From assembly GCA_031763025.1 (NCBI GenBank), contig JASSKH010000015.1, forward strand, positions 1,178,001 to 1,242,000: DNA of 64,000 nucleotides, in the 5' to 3' direction. The translations under genes were made by a program, and so were the position numbers. Positions 8,697 to 20,174 of the stretch are shown one piece after another. The notes under the pieces were generated by a model. The model saw only the letters and a program-made list of their open reading frames with translations, did not search any database and had not been told where the DNA came from. Within the stretch, counting starts at the first letter, position 1. The number at the start of each line of letters is the position of its first letter. Source of the DNA: Macrocystis pyrifera. Lineage: Eukaryota; Sar; Phaeophyceae; Laminariales; Laminariaceae.

Positions 8697-9227
8697 GTGA
8701 GTCCAAGCGGTACATATCCTACTGGGAGTATTAACAGCAGCAGTAGTCATTAATCAGACTCGAAGTAGAATACTAGTATTAGTAATACAGTTGTACAGTA
8801 GAGCAGTATTAATAGTAGACTTGATACGTACAGTGATGGTAGTAGTAGAGTGCTTGCAGTAGCAGGAGCAGTAGAGTTGGTGGCCAGTAATAATAGTAGC
8901 AGGATAGTAGTTAGACATAGTAGCTATATTATTAATAGTAGTAGACCAATCGTATTGTATTGTGGTATATTGGTTAAAGCACGTACGTATCACACGGATG
9001 TTATAGCAGGCATGAAGTGCAAAACGGAAAAATTCCCCCACTGGTGTGAAGCTATGATGCTAAAGATACGTGCAACCTCGGAAATGTTTTTTACCATTTC
9101 CTAAATATCGACACACCCACTCTTTGGACTCCGCAGCTTCAGATTCTGTCTTCCTCATGTGCGGCCAGTATTCCTGCATGGGGCCATGTGAAATCCGTAC
9201 GCAGTACGCTCGATCGAAGTATCACTA

Positions 9228-9332
9228 TTGCGGGGGGGCATACTAAATAGGACCTACGGTACACACAAAAACCTATACATTTCCCTATTTTTACTCACAG
9301 TATTTGGTCCTATTTACTATGGTCCCCCGTAA
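9228..9332. mobile_element. Palindromic MITE family A, copy 7
   Basis: TTGCGGGGGGGCATAC ... CTATGGTCCCCCGTAA flanked by TA on both sides (9226-9227, 9333-9334). Confidence 0.9.
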
Positions 9333-9719
9333 TAGTATGACTAGTATGAGTAGTATGACACACAGACAGACAGACAGGTTAGGTTGCGAAGATGATGGGT
9401 TTCGAAGAAATCCTCGATCTCACTTACAGCTAGCTGTTGCTTTTTAGTTTCTTGCAGGAGTGTTGCAGCATTGTAGTACTAATAGTAGTTTGCCTCCCGA
9501 GCAAGAAAGGTGGCTAACGTGTCATACTGCTGTTAATACTGCATTACACTGCAATGCTGTCGACGACCGCATGCTATAATCGAGAGGATATCATACACAA
9601 GACACGAATTTCGGAGTCGATTTTCCTCCTGCTAATGTTAAGAAACGAGGGCCGCACACACCCGCAAACACAACGACGAAACAGCAGCGGCTTTGGAAAT
9701 ATGCTGTCAAGGTGTTTTC

Positions 9720-9750
9720 GCAGACAGACAGACAGACAGACAGACAGACG
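9720..9750 (+). repeat. (ACAG)n microsatellite
   Basis: About seven uninterrupted AGAC units. A shorter run lies near 9360-9376. Confidence 0.85.
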
Positions 9751-9854
9751 CATCGCCCGCCGTTCGCGCTGTCCCCGTTCTCGATACAATATAAAGACAC
9801 TTGTTACATCAGCTTTGAAATTCGTGGGAGGGAGGCGGGGCTTCTGTTTTTCAA

Positions 9855-9978
9855 CAACCCTTCTAAGATTCCCGCCGTTTTGTTATCTTAACCCTCATTT
9901 TTCCCCCCCGTTTTGGGGACAAACCAGTCAAATTATAAGTGATTTGTCCCCAGATCGGGACTGCAGTCGTAGAAGGGT
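9855..9978. mobile_element. Palindromic MITE family P, copy 1
   Basis: Imperfect foldback whose arms contain CCGTTTTGGGGACAAA and TTTGTCCCCAGATCGGGACT, ending in CTGCAGTCGTAGAAGGGT. The same arms recur at 34183-34276 and 38512-38600, with a half copy at 46240-46290. Confidence 0.7.
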
Positions 9979-10373
9979 CAAGTCTCATGTGCTATATATA
10001 CTGCTGCTGTACCTGGTACACTATCATCATGTTATACGCACTTTAATAGATACTATAATTACGATTTTTGAGGTCGTTGTCACTTGCTAGCTCTTGGCAG
10101 ACAGACCGACTGATAGACCGCTCTTCGCGAACAGCCCTTCTTCTTTGAAACAGCCGAACAGTCAAACAACCAAACAACCTTTCTTCTTTCTTCTTCGCAA
10201 ACTGCAACCAATAGACAGCTCTTCGCACAACGCCTAGAAGAGGCGTCTCGCCTTCGACGAACGGCATCTAGATGCAGCTGTAGGCGGCCAAGCTGCTTGC
10301 TGCTGTCTGCTGGTGCTGCAACCCCCGCCTCTCTCTTCTCCACGCCCCCTAAGCTCACCTCCCCCTCGTCGAG

Positions 10374-10644
10374 AGGCGCGTGGTCCTCGCCCTCTGGCAA
10401 GAGAGCGGCAACGACAAAGACCGACCTGGTGCCGACTGTTGTTTGCGACCGGTGCACGGACCAGCACTTACTTACTTGCCCAAGAACTCCGCGCCTGGTG
10501 GCAAAAACGTGGCCTTCGCCACCTGCGAGGATCTCATGTGCGATGGTGGCGGGATCATCCTGTATTGGCCAACCAACTGCGAGTTATGTGCTCGCCCGAT
10601 CAAGGAAGGGACTGTCTCGTACCCCCTCGAGACTGCTCACAGTG
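10374..10644 (+). CDS. Unrecognised multi-exon gene 1, exon E (Cys-rich)
   Basis: Exon of 271 nt after a pyrimidine-rich tract and GTCGAG, entered in phase 0 and left in phase 1 at AGTG|GTGAGT. It starts RRVVLALWQESGNDKDRPGA and carries a Cys-rich half: CEDLMCDGGGIILYWPTNCE followed by LCARPIKEGTVSYPLETAHS. The spacing CxxxxC...CxxC with a downstream His/Cys in exon F suggests zinc binding. The second CxxC is followed by Ile and Gly in the same order as in exon G, as if the two modules were related. The family is not recognised; function is unknown beyond a probable metal-binding fold. Confidence 0.65.
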
Positions 10645-10812
10645 GTGAGTGTCTTGGGTCTATTGTTGAATGCTGTATGTTGCCAGTACGTTTTTTTGGG
10701 GTTTTCAATTGCCTTTTTGCATACAAACCTACCTCAAAGCGTTTATCATTTTTTGGACTCATCCATGCTCGTTCTTTCCCCTTCGTGCGTTGCGTCGGCT
10801 CCTCTTACACAG

Positions 10813-10901
10813 TGCACGCGAACGCGCACATGCACAACTGTTTGCGGGACGTGAACGAAGGAACGGAGGATTCAGCTGTCGCCGTCACCGCACCGAACGA
10901 T
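10813..10901 (+). CDS. Unrecognised multi-exon gene 1, exon F (His/Cys)
   Basis: Exon of 89 nt between CTCTTACACAG and GTGAGTGC. It enters in phase 1, exactly completing the split codon from exon E, and leaves in phase 0. It encodes HANAHMHNCLRDVNEGTEDS then AVAVTAPND. The HxxxHxHxC cluster would supply the His/Cys half of the zinc module begun in exon E. The continuous phase through three exons is the strongest argument that these are real. Confidence 0.65.
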
Positions 10902-10969
10902 GTGAGTGCTGCTGCTACTGTGGTGCATTTTCGGTGCACACGATTTCTGTGTGTACATGTTTTGGTGAC

Positions 10970-13130
10970 CCTACGTACCCCCTTTGCTCGTTTTCGGCTG
11001 CTGCTGCTGCTGCTGCTGCTGCTGTCAGCGCCACGCCATGAGTGCTGCTGCTGTGCACCTGCTGCTCCTGTGCACTTGCTGCTGCTGTGCACTAGCTGCT
11101 GCTGTAGTGCTGCTGCGTTGTTGCCGTGCATCATGCTGGAAGTGTACATATTTTCGGATCGTCAATAAAATTCCGTAGGTTTCGCGATGGCGGCATACTA
11201 GGGTACATCATGCTTTTTTTCTTCCATATTTTCATATCGTTGCTATGCTGCTGCTGCTGCTGCTAATGCTGCCAACGCTGCTGCTGCCAACGCTGCGGCG
11301 ATTCATTGAAGCTTCTGCTGCTGCTAATGCTGTACCAGGTAGCTGCTTCTGCTGCTGCTAATGCTGCCGCAATATCCACTGACTGCTGAATGTTCGTATG
11401 TACTCGGATTATTGTTTTTATTGGTCGTTTTTGTACCCAAATTGGTCTTTTCATACGTGAAAAATATTTTTGTCGTTTTGCTCCTGCATTTTGCGTACGT
11501 ACTGCTTTTTCTCGTTTTTGGCTTGATTTTTTTTCCTATCGTTGCTACGTTGCTATGCTGCTGCTTGCTGCTGCTGTGGTGCTGCTGCGTGGTTGCCGTA
11601 CATCATGCTGCACTTGTGTGTGTACATATTCTGTATCGTCACTGAATTTCCGTAGGTTTCGCGATCGCGGCATACCAGGGTACATAGTTTTCTTCTTCTT
11701 TATTTTCATATCGTTGCTATGTTGCTGCTGCCAACGCGGATTATTGTTTTTGTTGGCCATTTTTGTACCCAAATGTTTTTTTTTATACGTAAAAAAAATA
11801 TTTTGGTCGTTTTGCTCCTGCATTTTGCGTACGAACTACTTTTTCTCGTATTTTAGCTTGGTTCTTTTCGTATTGTTACTTCGTATGCTGCTGCTGCGTT
11901 GTTGCCGTACAGCATGCGGGGTTGGGTCTATCTTTAGTGAGGTACCAAAAATACTTTTCGGACGGACTCGGGGTACATACTTTTTTTCTTCCTTCTATTC
12001 ATATCGTTGCTATGCTGCTGCTGCTGCCAACGCTGTGGCGATCCGTTGCTGCTTCTGCTGCTGCTGCTGCTGCTGTTATTAATAGTGGTGCCGCAATATT
12101 CACTGAATTGAGTGTTCGTATGTACTCGGATAATTGTGTTTCTTGGTCGTTTTGTCGTTTTGTGGCGCTGCTGCGTTGTTCCCGTACACATCATGCTGGA
12201 CATGATTTGTGTGCCTATTACACTTGTGCGTGTGTACATATTTCTCTATCGTCAACGATTTTTTTTGTGGTGTTGCTGCGTTGTTGCCGTACATCATGCT
12301 GGACGTGATTTGTGTGTGTATTACACTCGTGTGTGTGTACATATTTCTGTATCGTCAATAATTACCGTACGTTTTGCGATTGCGGCAGACCAGGGTACAT
12401 AGTTTTTTTCTTCCTTCTTTTCACATCGTTGCTATGCTGCTGCTGCAGCCAACGTTGCGGCGATCCGTTGCTGTTGCTGCTGCTAATGCTAATAATAATG
12501 TTGCCGCAATATTCACTGGATGTTCGCATGTACTCGGATTATTGTTTTTCTTGATCGTTTTTGTACATAAATGGTCGTTTGAGTACCTGGAAAAAATATT
12601 TTGGTCATTTTGCAGCTGCATTTTGCGTACGTACTGCTTTTTCTCGTTTTGGGCTTCGTTCTTTCCATATCGCTGCTACGCTGCTGTGGTGCTACTACTG
12701 CTGCGTTGTACATCATGTTGGTCATTTGTGTGTACATATTTTTGTTTCGCCAGTGAAATTCCGTAGTTTTTGCGGTCGCGGCATACCAGGGTACATACTT
12801 TGTTTCCTCTTTTTTATCATATATTTGCTATGCCGCTACTGCTGCCAACGCTGCGGCGATCCATTGCTGCTTCTGCTGCTGCTAATGTTGCTAATGCTGC
12901 CGCAACCACTGCTCGAAGCCGTTGCTACTGCTGCTGCTGCTGCTGCTGCGGCTGATACTGCTAATGCTGGCTCAATATCCACTGATTGTTCCTATGTATT
13001 CGGATTACTGTTTTTCTTGGTCGTTTTTGCACCCAAATGGTCGTTTTGGTACGTTAAAAAAATATTTTGGCCGTTTTCCTGCTGCGTTTTACGCATGTAC
13101 TTGCTGCTTCTGCTGCTGCTGCTGCCGTCG
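10970..13130 (+). repeat. CTG-rich array with ~400-bp higher-order unit
   Basis: This intronic array alternates CTGCTG runs with a longer unit. Recurring blocks include TTCGTATGTACTCGGATTAT (about 11394, 12116, 12525 and, as a variant, 12993), TGCATTTTGCGTACG, GCATACCAGGGTACAT (about 11191, 11668, 12786 plus variants) and CATATCGTTGCTATGCTG. At least four incomplete units can be lined up. The long Leu/Cys/Ala open frames here are by-products of the CTG runs. Confidence 0.85.
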
Positions 13131-13263
13131 TATAGCAAGCGATTACGTACTGCTGTTGTGCCGCTGTAGAGCAGTACAAATAATGAACTCTGCCCCCCTT
13201 CCCCCTCCCCCGCCATTCCCTGCACGCCACTCCCGCCCCGCGCACCCTGTTTACTTCGATCAG

Positions 13264-13426
13264 GTCGGTGGCAAGTGCTACAACTGCCGCCTGACGGACT
13301 CCACCATCAAAGACGGAGACATCATCATCAAGCGCAAAAAGACTCCCTTCCATTTCGCCTGCTCCAGGGCTTCGCGGAATTCCGAAGCAGTACGCCAAGC
13401 AGATTGTCTCCATCCAGGACGAATGA
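13264..13426 (+). CDS. Unrecognised multi-exon gene 1, exon G (second CxxC module, possible 3' end)
   Basis: Begins after a long C-rich pyrimidine tract and CGATCAG, in phase 0 as left by exon F. The first ~36 codons look coding: VGGKCYNCRLTDSTIKDGDI, then IIKRKKTPFHFAC, giving CxxC ... HxxC, a likely second zinc module. After the HFAC block the same frame turns unconvincing. The +1 frame reads LRGIPKQYAKQIVSIQDE and stops at 13424-13426, so either a frameshift has occurred near 13355-13375 or the exon ends differently. An AATAAA polyadenylation-like signal is at about 13842. The exact end is uncertain. Confidence 0.6.
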
Positions 13427-13878
13427 GGGGCAACAAATTGTTCCCACATTTCCCAAAATCACGATTATTTCTCCCTACACATACCCAACGGGTTCAACAG
13501 CGGACAGATCCACATTCTGGGCCTCCCGCCTCGTTACTACAGCAGCCTGGAAGACTATTTACGTGTCATGTCTCATCCAAACTCCTATGCTGGCTAAATC
13601 GAAATCGCGGCCGCCCAGCAACTATACAACAATTCCATAACCGTTGTCGTCGCCGGCACTGCTGCTTTCCCCTCTATCCCGAACCTTCCTTGAAACAACA
13701 GCATGTATGTTGCATATCATCCACATGCCATGCACTACTCCACTCTCTCCCCGCACTGATGAAAGATGTTATCCTTATTGTTAGACTAATGTCATTCTTA
13801 CTCTTGCGTCACCCGATCTTACGTTTCACATTTTATTCTCAAATAAACGCGATTATTACATCCTTCACCATTTCTTAC

Positions 13879-14014
13879 ACAAATACATTTAGTTTGGTTG
13901 GCTTTGGGTATTGCCCCAATTGCAATATAACTGCAATTGGCGTCAAAGCCCAAAGCCAACCAAAACTGCAATTGGCGTCATAGCCCAAAGCCAACCAAAC
14001 TAAATGTATTTGTA
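13879..14014. repeat. Long inverted repeat with a duplicated right arm
   Basis: The left arm (AAATACATTTAGTTTGGTTG, GCTTTGGG) is mirrored by a right arm ending CAACCAAACTAAATGTATTT. The right arm's inner part (TGCAATTGGCGTCA, AAGCCCAAAGCCAACCAAA) occurs twice. Probably a small foldback transposon. Confidence 0.75.
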
Positions 14015-14141
14015 CAAGAACGACGGAATACCCACTCCGAAGGAAAGCCTTGTATATATATATATTTACCTGTGGTGTCGTATTGTATACCAGGTATTGT
14101 GTACGACTCCGGCCGGAAACACAAGGAACGTTTATTTAATA

Positions 14142-14245
14142 TTACGGGGGGCCATAGTTAATAGGGCCTATGGTATACATAAAAACCTATATATCTCACT
14201 ATTTTCACCAACAATATTTGGTCCTATTTACTATGGTCCCCGTAA
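14142..14245. mobile_element. Palindromic MITE family A, copy 8
   Basis: TTACGGGGGGCCATAG ... CTATGGTCCCCGTAA, TA at both flanks. Confidence 0.9.
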
Positions 14246-14344
14246 TAGTAGTATTAATATTAATAGTAATTCATACGATACGAATACCAAGCGCTTGTAC
14301 TTGCCCATGCATACTCATATTAATATTAGTAGTGATATTACTTT

Positions 14345-14714
14345 CACACCTCGGTCAGAACATCGGTCCCCACTATAATAATAATAATGTTAACGGATGA
14401 TCTATTAGGACGGTAGACTTTCTGGGCAGATAGATCAGATAGATCATCTATGCTCGATCTGAATGATCTACCTCACGTTACTGGGTGGGACCCGTAGAAT
14501 CAGCATGATCTAGCAACATGTTTCCTTGATTTTGGGTCTGTACTTTGCAGATACTGCACAGCCTACTCCCTGCGGCAAGTGAGGAACTACTCTTGACGAT
14601 ATACAGCAGTAGACAGACCGATAGATATATAGATAGATAGATAGATAGATAGATAGATCATGATTTTTATGATCTGTATGATCTGTATGGTCTGCCTGGT
14701 GTGTCCGAGGTGTG
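14345..14714. mobile_element. CACACCTCGG-ended element with GATC interior
   Basis: Ends are CACACCTCGGTCAG and TGTCCGAGGTGTG. The interior holds GATAGATCAGATAGATCATC words, an (AGAT)n run near 14625-14657 and GATCTGTATGATCTG repeats. No clean target duplication is left. Confidence 0.72.
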
Positions 14715-16353
14715 AAAGCTTTACTGCCGTATCGTTGCTCGTGCGCGTGCATTTTGTTCGAATCTTGATCATACAGCATAGGATACTTTCCGTCCCAAGT
14801 GTGGGATGTGGTACCACCACTTACTGCTGTATCATATAATACCGGTATATGCTGCTCTTTGTATGATATAATATGATACCAGGGATTTTTTATTTGTCAT
14901 GTCGCTGAGTCGGCAACTAAACAAAATGCCGTATTCATTGAAACCCTTCATGTAGATTTTTTTTATATTTTACGTATTACGACATTTTTTGGTAGTTTTG
15001 CAGTGATGACCACGTAAGATTTCGATAGTCCACGCATTTGCTGCAGCTGCGGCTGTACTTCATGTCAACTTATGAATGCATAATTGAGTACTCGTACGTA
15101 CGCATGTCGAATAATATAATGCGCGAGTTCGAAGAGTCCAAGTTCGAATTTCCAATTTTCGAATTTCAAATTCGAGTTTTGGAAGTTCTACTCCGAGAAT
15201 GTAACATTGTACGTACCAGTACCAGGTACCTGGGGTATTCTGTGCACGCCAGATTTTTTTGGGGCCTGTACTACTGCTGTGACGACGGAGTCGATTTTTG
15301 GTGATGAGTTAATGTGAGAACATCAACCAGGTGTGCGGGTAGCAGGTTACTTTTTTTCTACCATTAAATACCAAAACACACGTCAGCTGTGAGGTCGAAA
15401 ATTGCGTCGAAACTCGCCTTCGCAAGCTGCGTGTGCTAATAGTGCTTCAATCGCGTGTGCCACGGGCTTGATATGACCTCACGAACGGTGAAGGGTACGC
15501 TATAGTTTTCTATGTGAGACGTGACGATGTTCTGCGACTGCTGACTACTGGATTTGTCCGGCCCCTCCTCCCGTCTCTATAGGAAATCGCCGGGTGTACT
15601 GAGTACTGACTGCTGTTTCGAACATTATTTAACATTTAAACAAAACAAAAACGTTTTCGCGAGTGTTCGGTGGTTTCATGTTTTTGTTTTGAACGCCTCT
15701 TTCGCGGTTCGGTGAACTTGTTACGTTGTATATTATGTATCCACGCCCTGGACAAATGCTGCTGCAATAGGCTGCTACTGCTTCTACAACTGCTTTCGGA
15801 ACTTCTATATCAGTAAAGAAGTGTTCGTACGAAAGGTTTCGGAGGCTGTCTGTTTAATTAGATTAAATTGGATGATACTGTTTTGACTCCAATTGGATGA
15901 TATACTGACATAAAATAGGCCTATTGTCAATTGTCCAGGGTGTGATAATATGATCCTTCTGTCTCGACGTAAATATTCGCTACAACCTACCCTCTGGTAT
16001 ACCTTCACTATATACCAGGTATACCATATAATATCTTGTGGTATGTGTGCCAGTCTCTCCTTTCCATCCGAAGTTGTGATCTTCGAAGAAAATAATCTCG
16101 AATTTTCTGGGTTATATAAAAAAACAATCAAAGGACGCCTCCGCTATGAGATCGATAGTTCCGTCGGCAGTCGTTATTTGCAAGGTGCGTGGGTGTGTGA
16201 TGCCTCCATCGTATGTGCTACGGGGTGCATATGACCTCATTTCGGTGTTTTTTTTTAGTTCCAATGTTCTTGCAGCGCACCTCCACGCTGTCTCCATATC
16301 GTATGGAAACATTTTCTCTACGTGAGGGTGTGTTGCCACTGTTTCTGACTGTT

Positions 16354-16958
16354 CACATGTCGGGCAGATCATCTCTGCAGATAGATCAGATAGATCATCT
16401 GGATCCTACTTGAGGTCCTTTTACAATCTGTTAGCTCGGACCTTCAGGTTAGTAGGCTATTCAGGTATTTTGGTTCCTGCTGGGATCAAGGTCCGGGCGA
16501 AGACCCAACCCAACCTCTAACCCTAACCCTAACCCTGACCCCAAACCGCAGCCAAAACGGGCCAAAACTGGCCATACACACGGCTGCGCCGTGTTTGCAT
16601 CGAACCAAGAAGTTTCTCTATTGTAACGACGATTCCGAAGTGCAGACTTCGCAACGCAATTTTCAAGTCAAAAACACCCCTATAGATCCGAGCTCACAGA
16701 TTGTAAAACCTACTCTCCTACTGTGCCGTTAGAATATCTCGTGCAGGGTCTGTATCGTACGTATCCAACCCAGGAAACCTGTCCTACAGTAAATCGTGGA
16801 GTATATCACGCGGCTCGCACCCGGCAGCATGATCTATCTATTAATACCTGGTAGGTCATACAAATCAGGATTTCATCTGCCCTGAAATATCTAGATGATG
16901 GAAGTTGGATGATCTGTTGATGATCTGTAGATGATCTATCTCATCTGTCGAAGGTGTG
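16354..16958. mobile_element. CACACCTCGG-ended element with GATC interior, larger copy
   Basis: The left end is CACATGTCGGGCAGATCA and the right end ATCTGTCGAAGGTGTG, both diverged. GATC-rich words occupy both end regions (16365-16405 and 16830-16945). The middle includes unrelated sequence and a few CCCTAA units. Confidence 0.55.
16516..16541 (+). repeat. Short CCCTAA run (telomere-like)
   Basis: CTCTAACCCTAACCCTAACC: three hexamers followed by degenerate CCCTGACCCC. Too short to indicate a chromosome end; it may be an interstitial telomeric remnant or chance. Confidence 0.5.
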
Positions 16959-17319
16959 GGTTTTTCGAGGCTTGCTCGTTGGGAACTACCACATTACGTA
17001 CACTTCTGATCCCGGAACCGTTACGAAGTCCTCGGTCGTACTTCATAGTACAATCAACACGTACTCCGTTCGGAAACACACTCGTTTCCTCGATGCGCTA
17101 CTGTCTTATTAATAGTTTTTTTTTCAATATCTCTTTTTTGTGCCGTTGACCGTGTGATACCTGGTGCACTCTACATACTATTTGTGCTAATATACCAACC
17201 GCGGTATTTGTGCTTGCGCAGGCACAACTCTTGTTTATGTCCGCGTAAAATGTACCAGGAATGCGGTTTCAACCGGATCTGATGGTGTAACCGTCACGAC
17301 ACGTACACAAACATTGCAC

Positions 17320-17588
17320 AGATGACGATCTAGATCCTCTAATCCGGATCCTCTACAGTAGATCGTAATCTGCCATTGTGAGATAGATGCTGAGCAGGAT
17401 CTGCACATACAGTACAGATCCAGTCAAGGAAACACGTACTAGATGATACAGATTAAATGACTCCCACTCCGCGACGTGGGCTGTTATATTGATCATACAG
17501 ATCAGGGATCTATCTATCTATCTGCCCTGGAATATTTATGTCAGCAAATGATCTGTAGATGATCTGCTGATGATATGTCCGAGGTGTG
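17320..17588. mobile_element. GATC-rich element, right end of CACACCTCGG family
   Basis: GATC-rich interior (GATCTAGATCCTCTAATCCG, ATCTATCTATCTGCCC, GATCTGTAGATGATCTG) ends in TGTCCGAGGTGTG at 17588. The left terminus is degraded, so the start is approximate. Confidence 0.5.
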
Positions 17589-17636
17589 CACTGGTGTGCA
17601 TTAGCGTGCCCTTCCCTCTCATGTACCCACATTATA

Positions 17637-18034
17637 TGATACCGTTGAATGATATGATATCGTTGCACGCTGACGTGGTGCGGGTGAAGGATAGGGAGAG
17701 TACTACCGTTCACTGTGGTACCGTTGAATGACATGATATCGTTGCACGCTGACGTGGTGCGGGTGGAGGATAGGCAGAGTACTACCGTTAACTGTGATAC
17801 CGTTGAATGATATGATATCGTTGCACGCTGACGTGGTGCGGGTGAAGGATAGGGAGAGTACTACCGTTAACTGTGATACCATTGAATTATATGATATCGT
17901 TACACGCTGACGTGGTGCGGGTGGAGGATAGGGAGAGTACTACCGTTAACTGTGATACCATTGAATTATATGATATCGTTGCACGCTGACGTGGTGCAGG
18001 TGGAGGATAGGGAGAGTACTACCGTCGACTGAAT
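17637..18034 (+). repeat. 79-bp minisatellite, five units, related to the next exon's acceptor region
   Basis: Five units start at about 17641, 17720, 17799, 17878 and 17957, each with CGTTGAATGATATGATATCG, CGCTGACGTGGTGCGGGTG and TAGGGAGAGTACTACCGT. The non-repeated sequence immediately before exon 18190 has the same order of words: CGTTGAATGATATAACACCG, then TTCTGACGTGATGTGGGTG. Confidence 0.9.
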
Positions 18035-18189
18035 CCAGCTCTACGGTTGGATGCTGTTGATGTGATGTGTGATACCATTAAACGGTATGATGTATAGTAC
18101 CGTTGAAGGTGCTAATATTCTGTTGAATACTATTTTACCCGTTGAATGATATAACACCGTTGTATTCTGACGTGATGTGGGTGTTCCAG

Positions 18190-18282
18190 GTGAAGGCGTG
18201 GGTGTTTCCGAGGGGGATGACCCCGTTTCAGCGCGTACGGAAGGGCTTCGCCAGCGTCGCCTGGTCGCTCATCATATTGAAG
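18190..18282 (+). CDS. Unrecognised gene 2, exon 1 of 2 seen
   Basis: 93-nt exon between GTGTTCCAG and TTGAAG|GTGCGG, phase 0 at both ends. It encodes VKAWVFPRGMTPFQRVRKGF then ASVAWSLIILK, basic with a hydrophobic end, which looks like genuine protein sequence. Together with the exon at 20996 it makes one continuous frame. It could be a further part of the gene 1 transcription unit, because all phases fit, or a separate gene. I do not recognise the family. Confidence 0.58.
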
Positions 18283-18296
18283 GTGCGGGGGAACTT

Positions 18297-18718
18297 CTGC
18301 CGGTGCTAACGCTACCGATCCTAACGGTATCGCTACTAATTACAATGCTACCCATGCTACCGCTATATACCGACGCTACACGCTACCGCTGCTAAACAAG
18401 CGCTATAATACCCATGCTCAAGCTACCGATGTCTACGCTATCTACGATAACGCTACCGATGCCTTCGCTTCCACAGTTATGTCACTAACGCTACCGATGC
18501 TAACGCTACCGCTAGTGACGCTAATGCTACCAATGCTATCGCTACCGCTAACGACGCTGAATGCTACCGCCTCTGCACGATACAGGTGCTAACACTACAG
18601 ATGCTAACGCTAACGATACCTATGTTTCCTACGTTACCACTGACGCTAACGCCGCCAATTCTAACGCTTCCGGTGTTAACGCTGCCGACGCTTACGCTAA
18701 CGATGCTAGCGCTACATA
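18297..18718 (+). repeat. GCTAAC/GCTACC hexamer array, block 1
   Basis: Degenerate six-base periodicity (GCTAACGCTACCGATGCTAA and variants) begins 15 bp after the exon donor and continues for ~420 bp with few breaks. Confidence 0.88.
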
Positions 18719-18944
18719 ATGAGTACAGGTTGGGTCCGCCAACAAGAATCAGCTAATCCGAGCAAGCCTTAGAATCATATTATGACATTATCCTTGGACT
18801 ACTGTACTGAACATGGGCTATTATGTAGGATTTAGTGTACCACTTGCCTCTTAGCACGATTTCTTGATCCAACTTTCTTAGCGTCCCCCGAAAAAATGAG
18901 CCTTATGCTCTCAGTCGTTTCTTTTTCATTCGCGGGGTACACTG

Positions 18945-19360
18945 TACCGACACTAACGCTATATACCGATGCTACTGCTACCGACGCTAGCGCTATCGAT
19001 GCTAGCGCTCGGATACTATCGCTACCGATGTTAACGCTACGGATGCGGACGTTTCTGATTCTTCACGTACTGCCGCTACCGCGTACCTATGCTGACGCTA
19101 TCTACGCGAACGCCACGTACATATTCTAACTCTTCCAATGCTACCGCCAGCGAAGCTATCGCTAACGCGCCCGATGCTAAAGCGATTGCTAGCGCCAATG
19201 CTGACGCTATCGATGCTATCACTACCGACCCTAACGCTACCGAAATGGTCATGCTATAGATGCTATCGCCATGATAGCACTCCCTCTATCGGTGCTATCG
19301 CTGCCGATGGTAACGCTATCGGTACTGCCGCTGTCGCCCATGCTGGCGATGCCGCCTAGC
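18945..19360 (+). repeat. GCTAAC/GCTACC hexamer array, block 2
   Basis: The same hexamer register with variants (ACCGATGCTACTGCTACCGA, GCTATCGCTAACGC). It is separated from block 1 by ~225 bp of ordinary sequence. Confidence 0.85.
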
Positions 19361-20174
19361 CTAAGCTGCCTCACCTCACGGTAGGGGTTGCTATTTTTGG
19401 ATCAAAACTTCCTGACCGGTTGAGGTCTTAAAATAACCGTACCGGTTAGTATGATCAGTTCACTACAGTAGTAGATTTGTTTTGCGGTAAGCGTATACCT
19501 GGTAGAAATGTTGGTCGCGTTGCGCGAACAAGCTTATTTAAAGTCGTGTTTCCGGTGAGATATTGAGCTCATGTGGCAGGTGATCTCAGAAAAAATACGG
19601 CACCACCCCTCCCATGGGATGAGTCCTAATGCTGCTGACGCTAAATGTACCGACACAACTTTTGTGCGTGCTACAAGATGGGTAGCACTATTTTGCCTTT
19701 CGCGGCAATATTTCTGACTGCAGGGGCTCCTTAGGGGCACTGAGGAACTACAGTACCCAATATCATTGGGACACCATTACAGCAGTAGTCTTTACCAGGT
19801 ATATGTTGATATTGTTAACTTTGCCCTCCCACAATGTGTTGTACATGTTCCATTCCGACGTGAATCGAATATCGTCTCCAGCCGAAGTAGTAGTCCCTCT
19901 TCTATCACTCCGAACCAACAGATGCCCCGTTTTCCCTTCTTGAAGGCTCCTGCTTGCACTTTCCTCTCTTGGCAAACCCTCGTTTATCTTACAATTCCTC
20001 GTCGACGTTCCACCCCCACGTCACTGGCAGCAGTGCTCCGGTTTCTTATGCGTTGTATGTCTTGTCCATCGGGTTTTCCTTTCTCTAACGTCAGTGTTTT
20101 GGTAATTTTATTGACAGTACAGGGCTCTCACGTCAGGAATTCCAGAATAACGTTGGTGCACTCCTATCGTAGCA

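Noticed and set aside
9554-10090. 178-codon open frame on the plus strand
   Set aside because: Runs through an (ACAG)n microsatellite and a palindromic MITE; composition is not protein-like.
10984-13130. Long Cys-, Leu- or Ala-rich open frames
   Set aside because: They arise from CTG trinucleotide runs in an intronic array and have no stable composition, start context or splice logic.
14620-14660. CRISPR-like array from regularly spaced AGAT/GATC repeats
   Set aside because: These are simple AGAT microsatellite and GATC-word interiors of a foldback element, with no unique spacers, in a eukaryotic context.
16516-16541. Telomere or chromosome end
   Set aside because: Only about three CCCTAA hexamers, internal, with genes and repeats on both sides.
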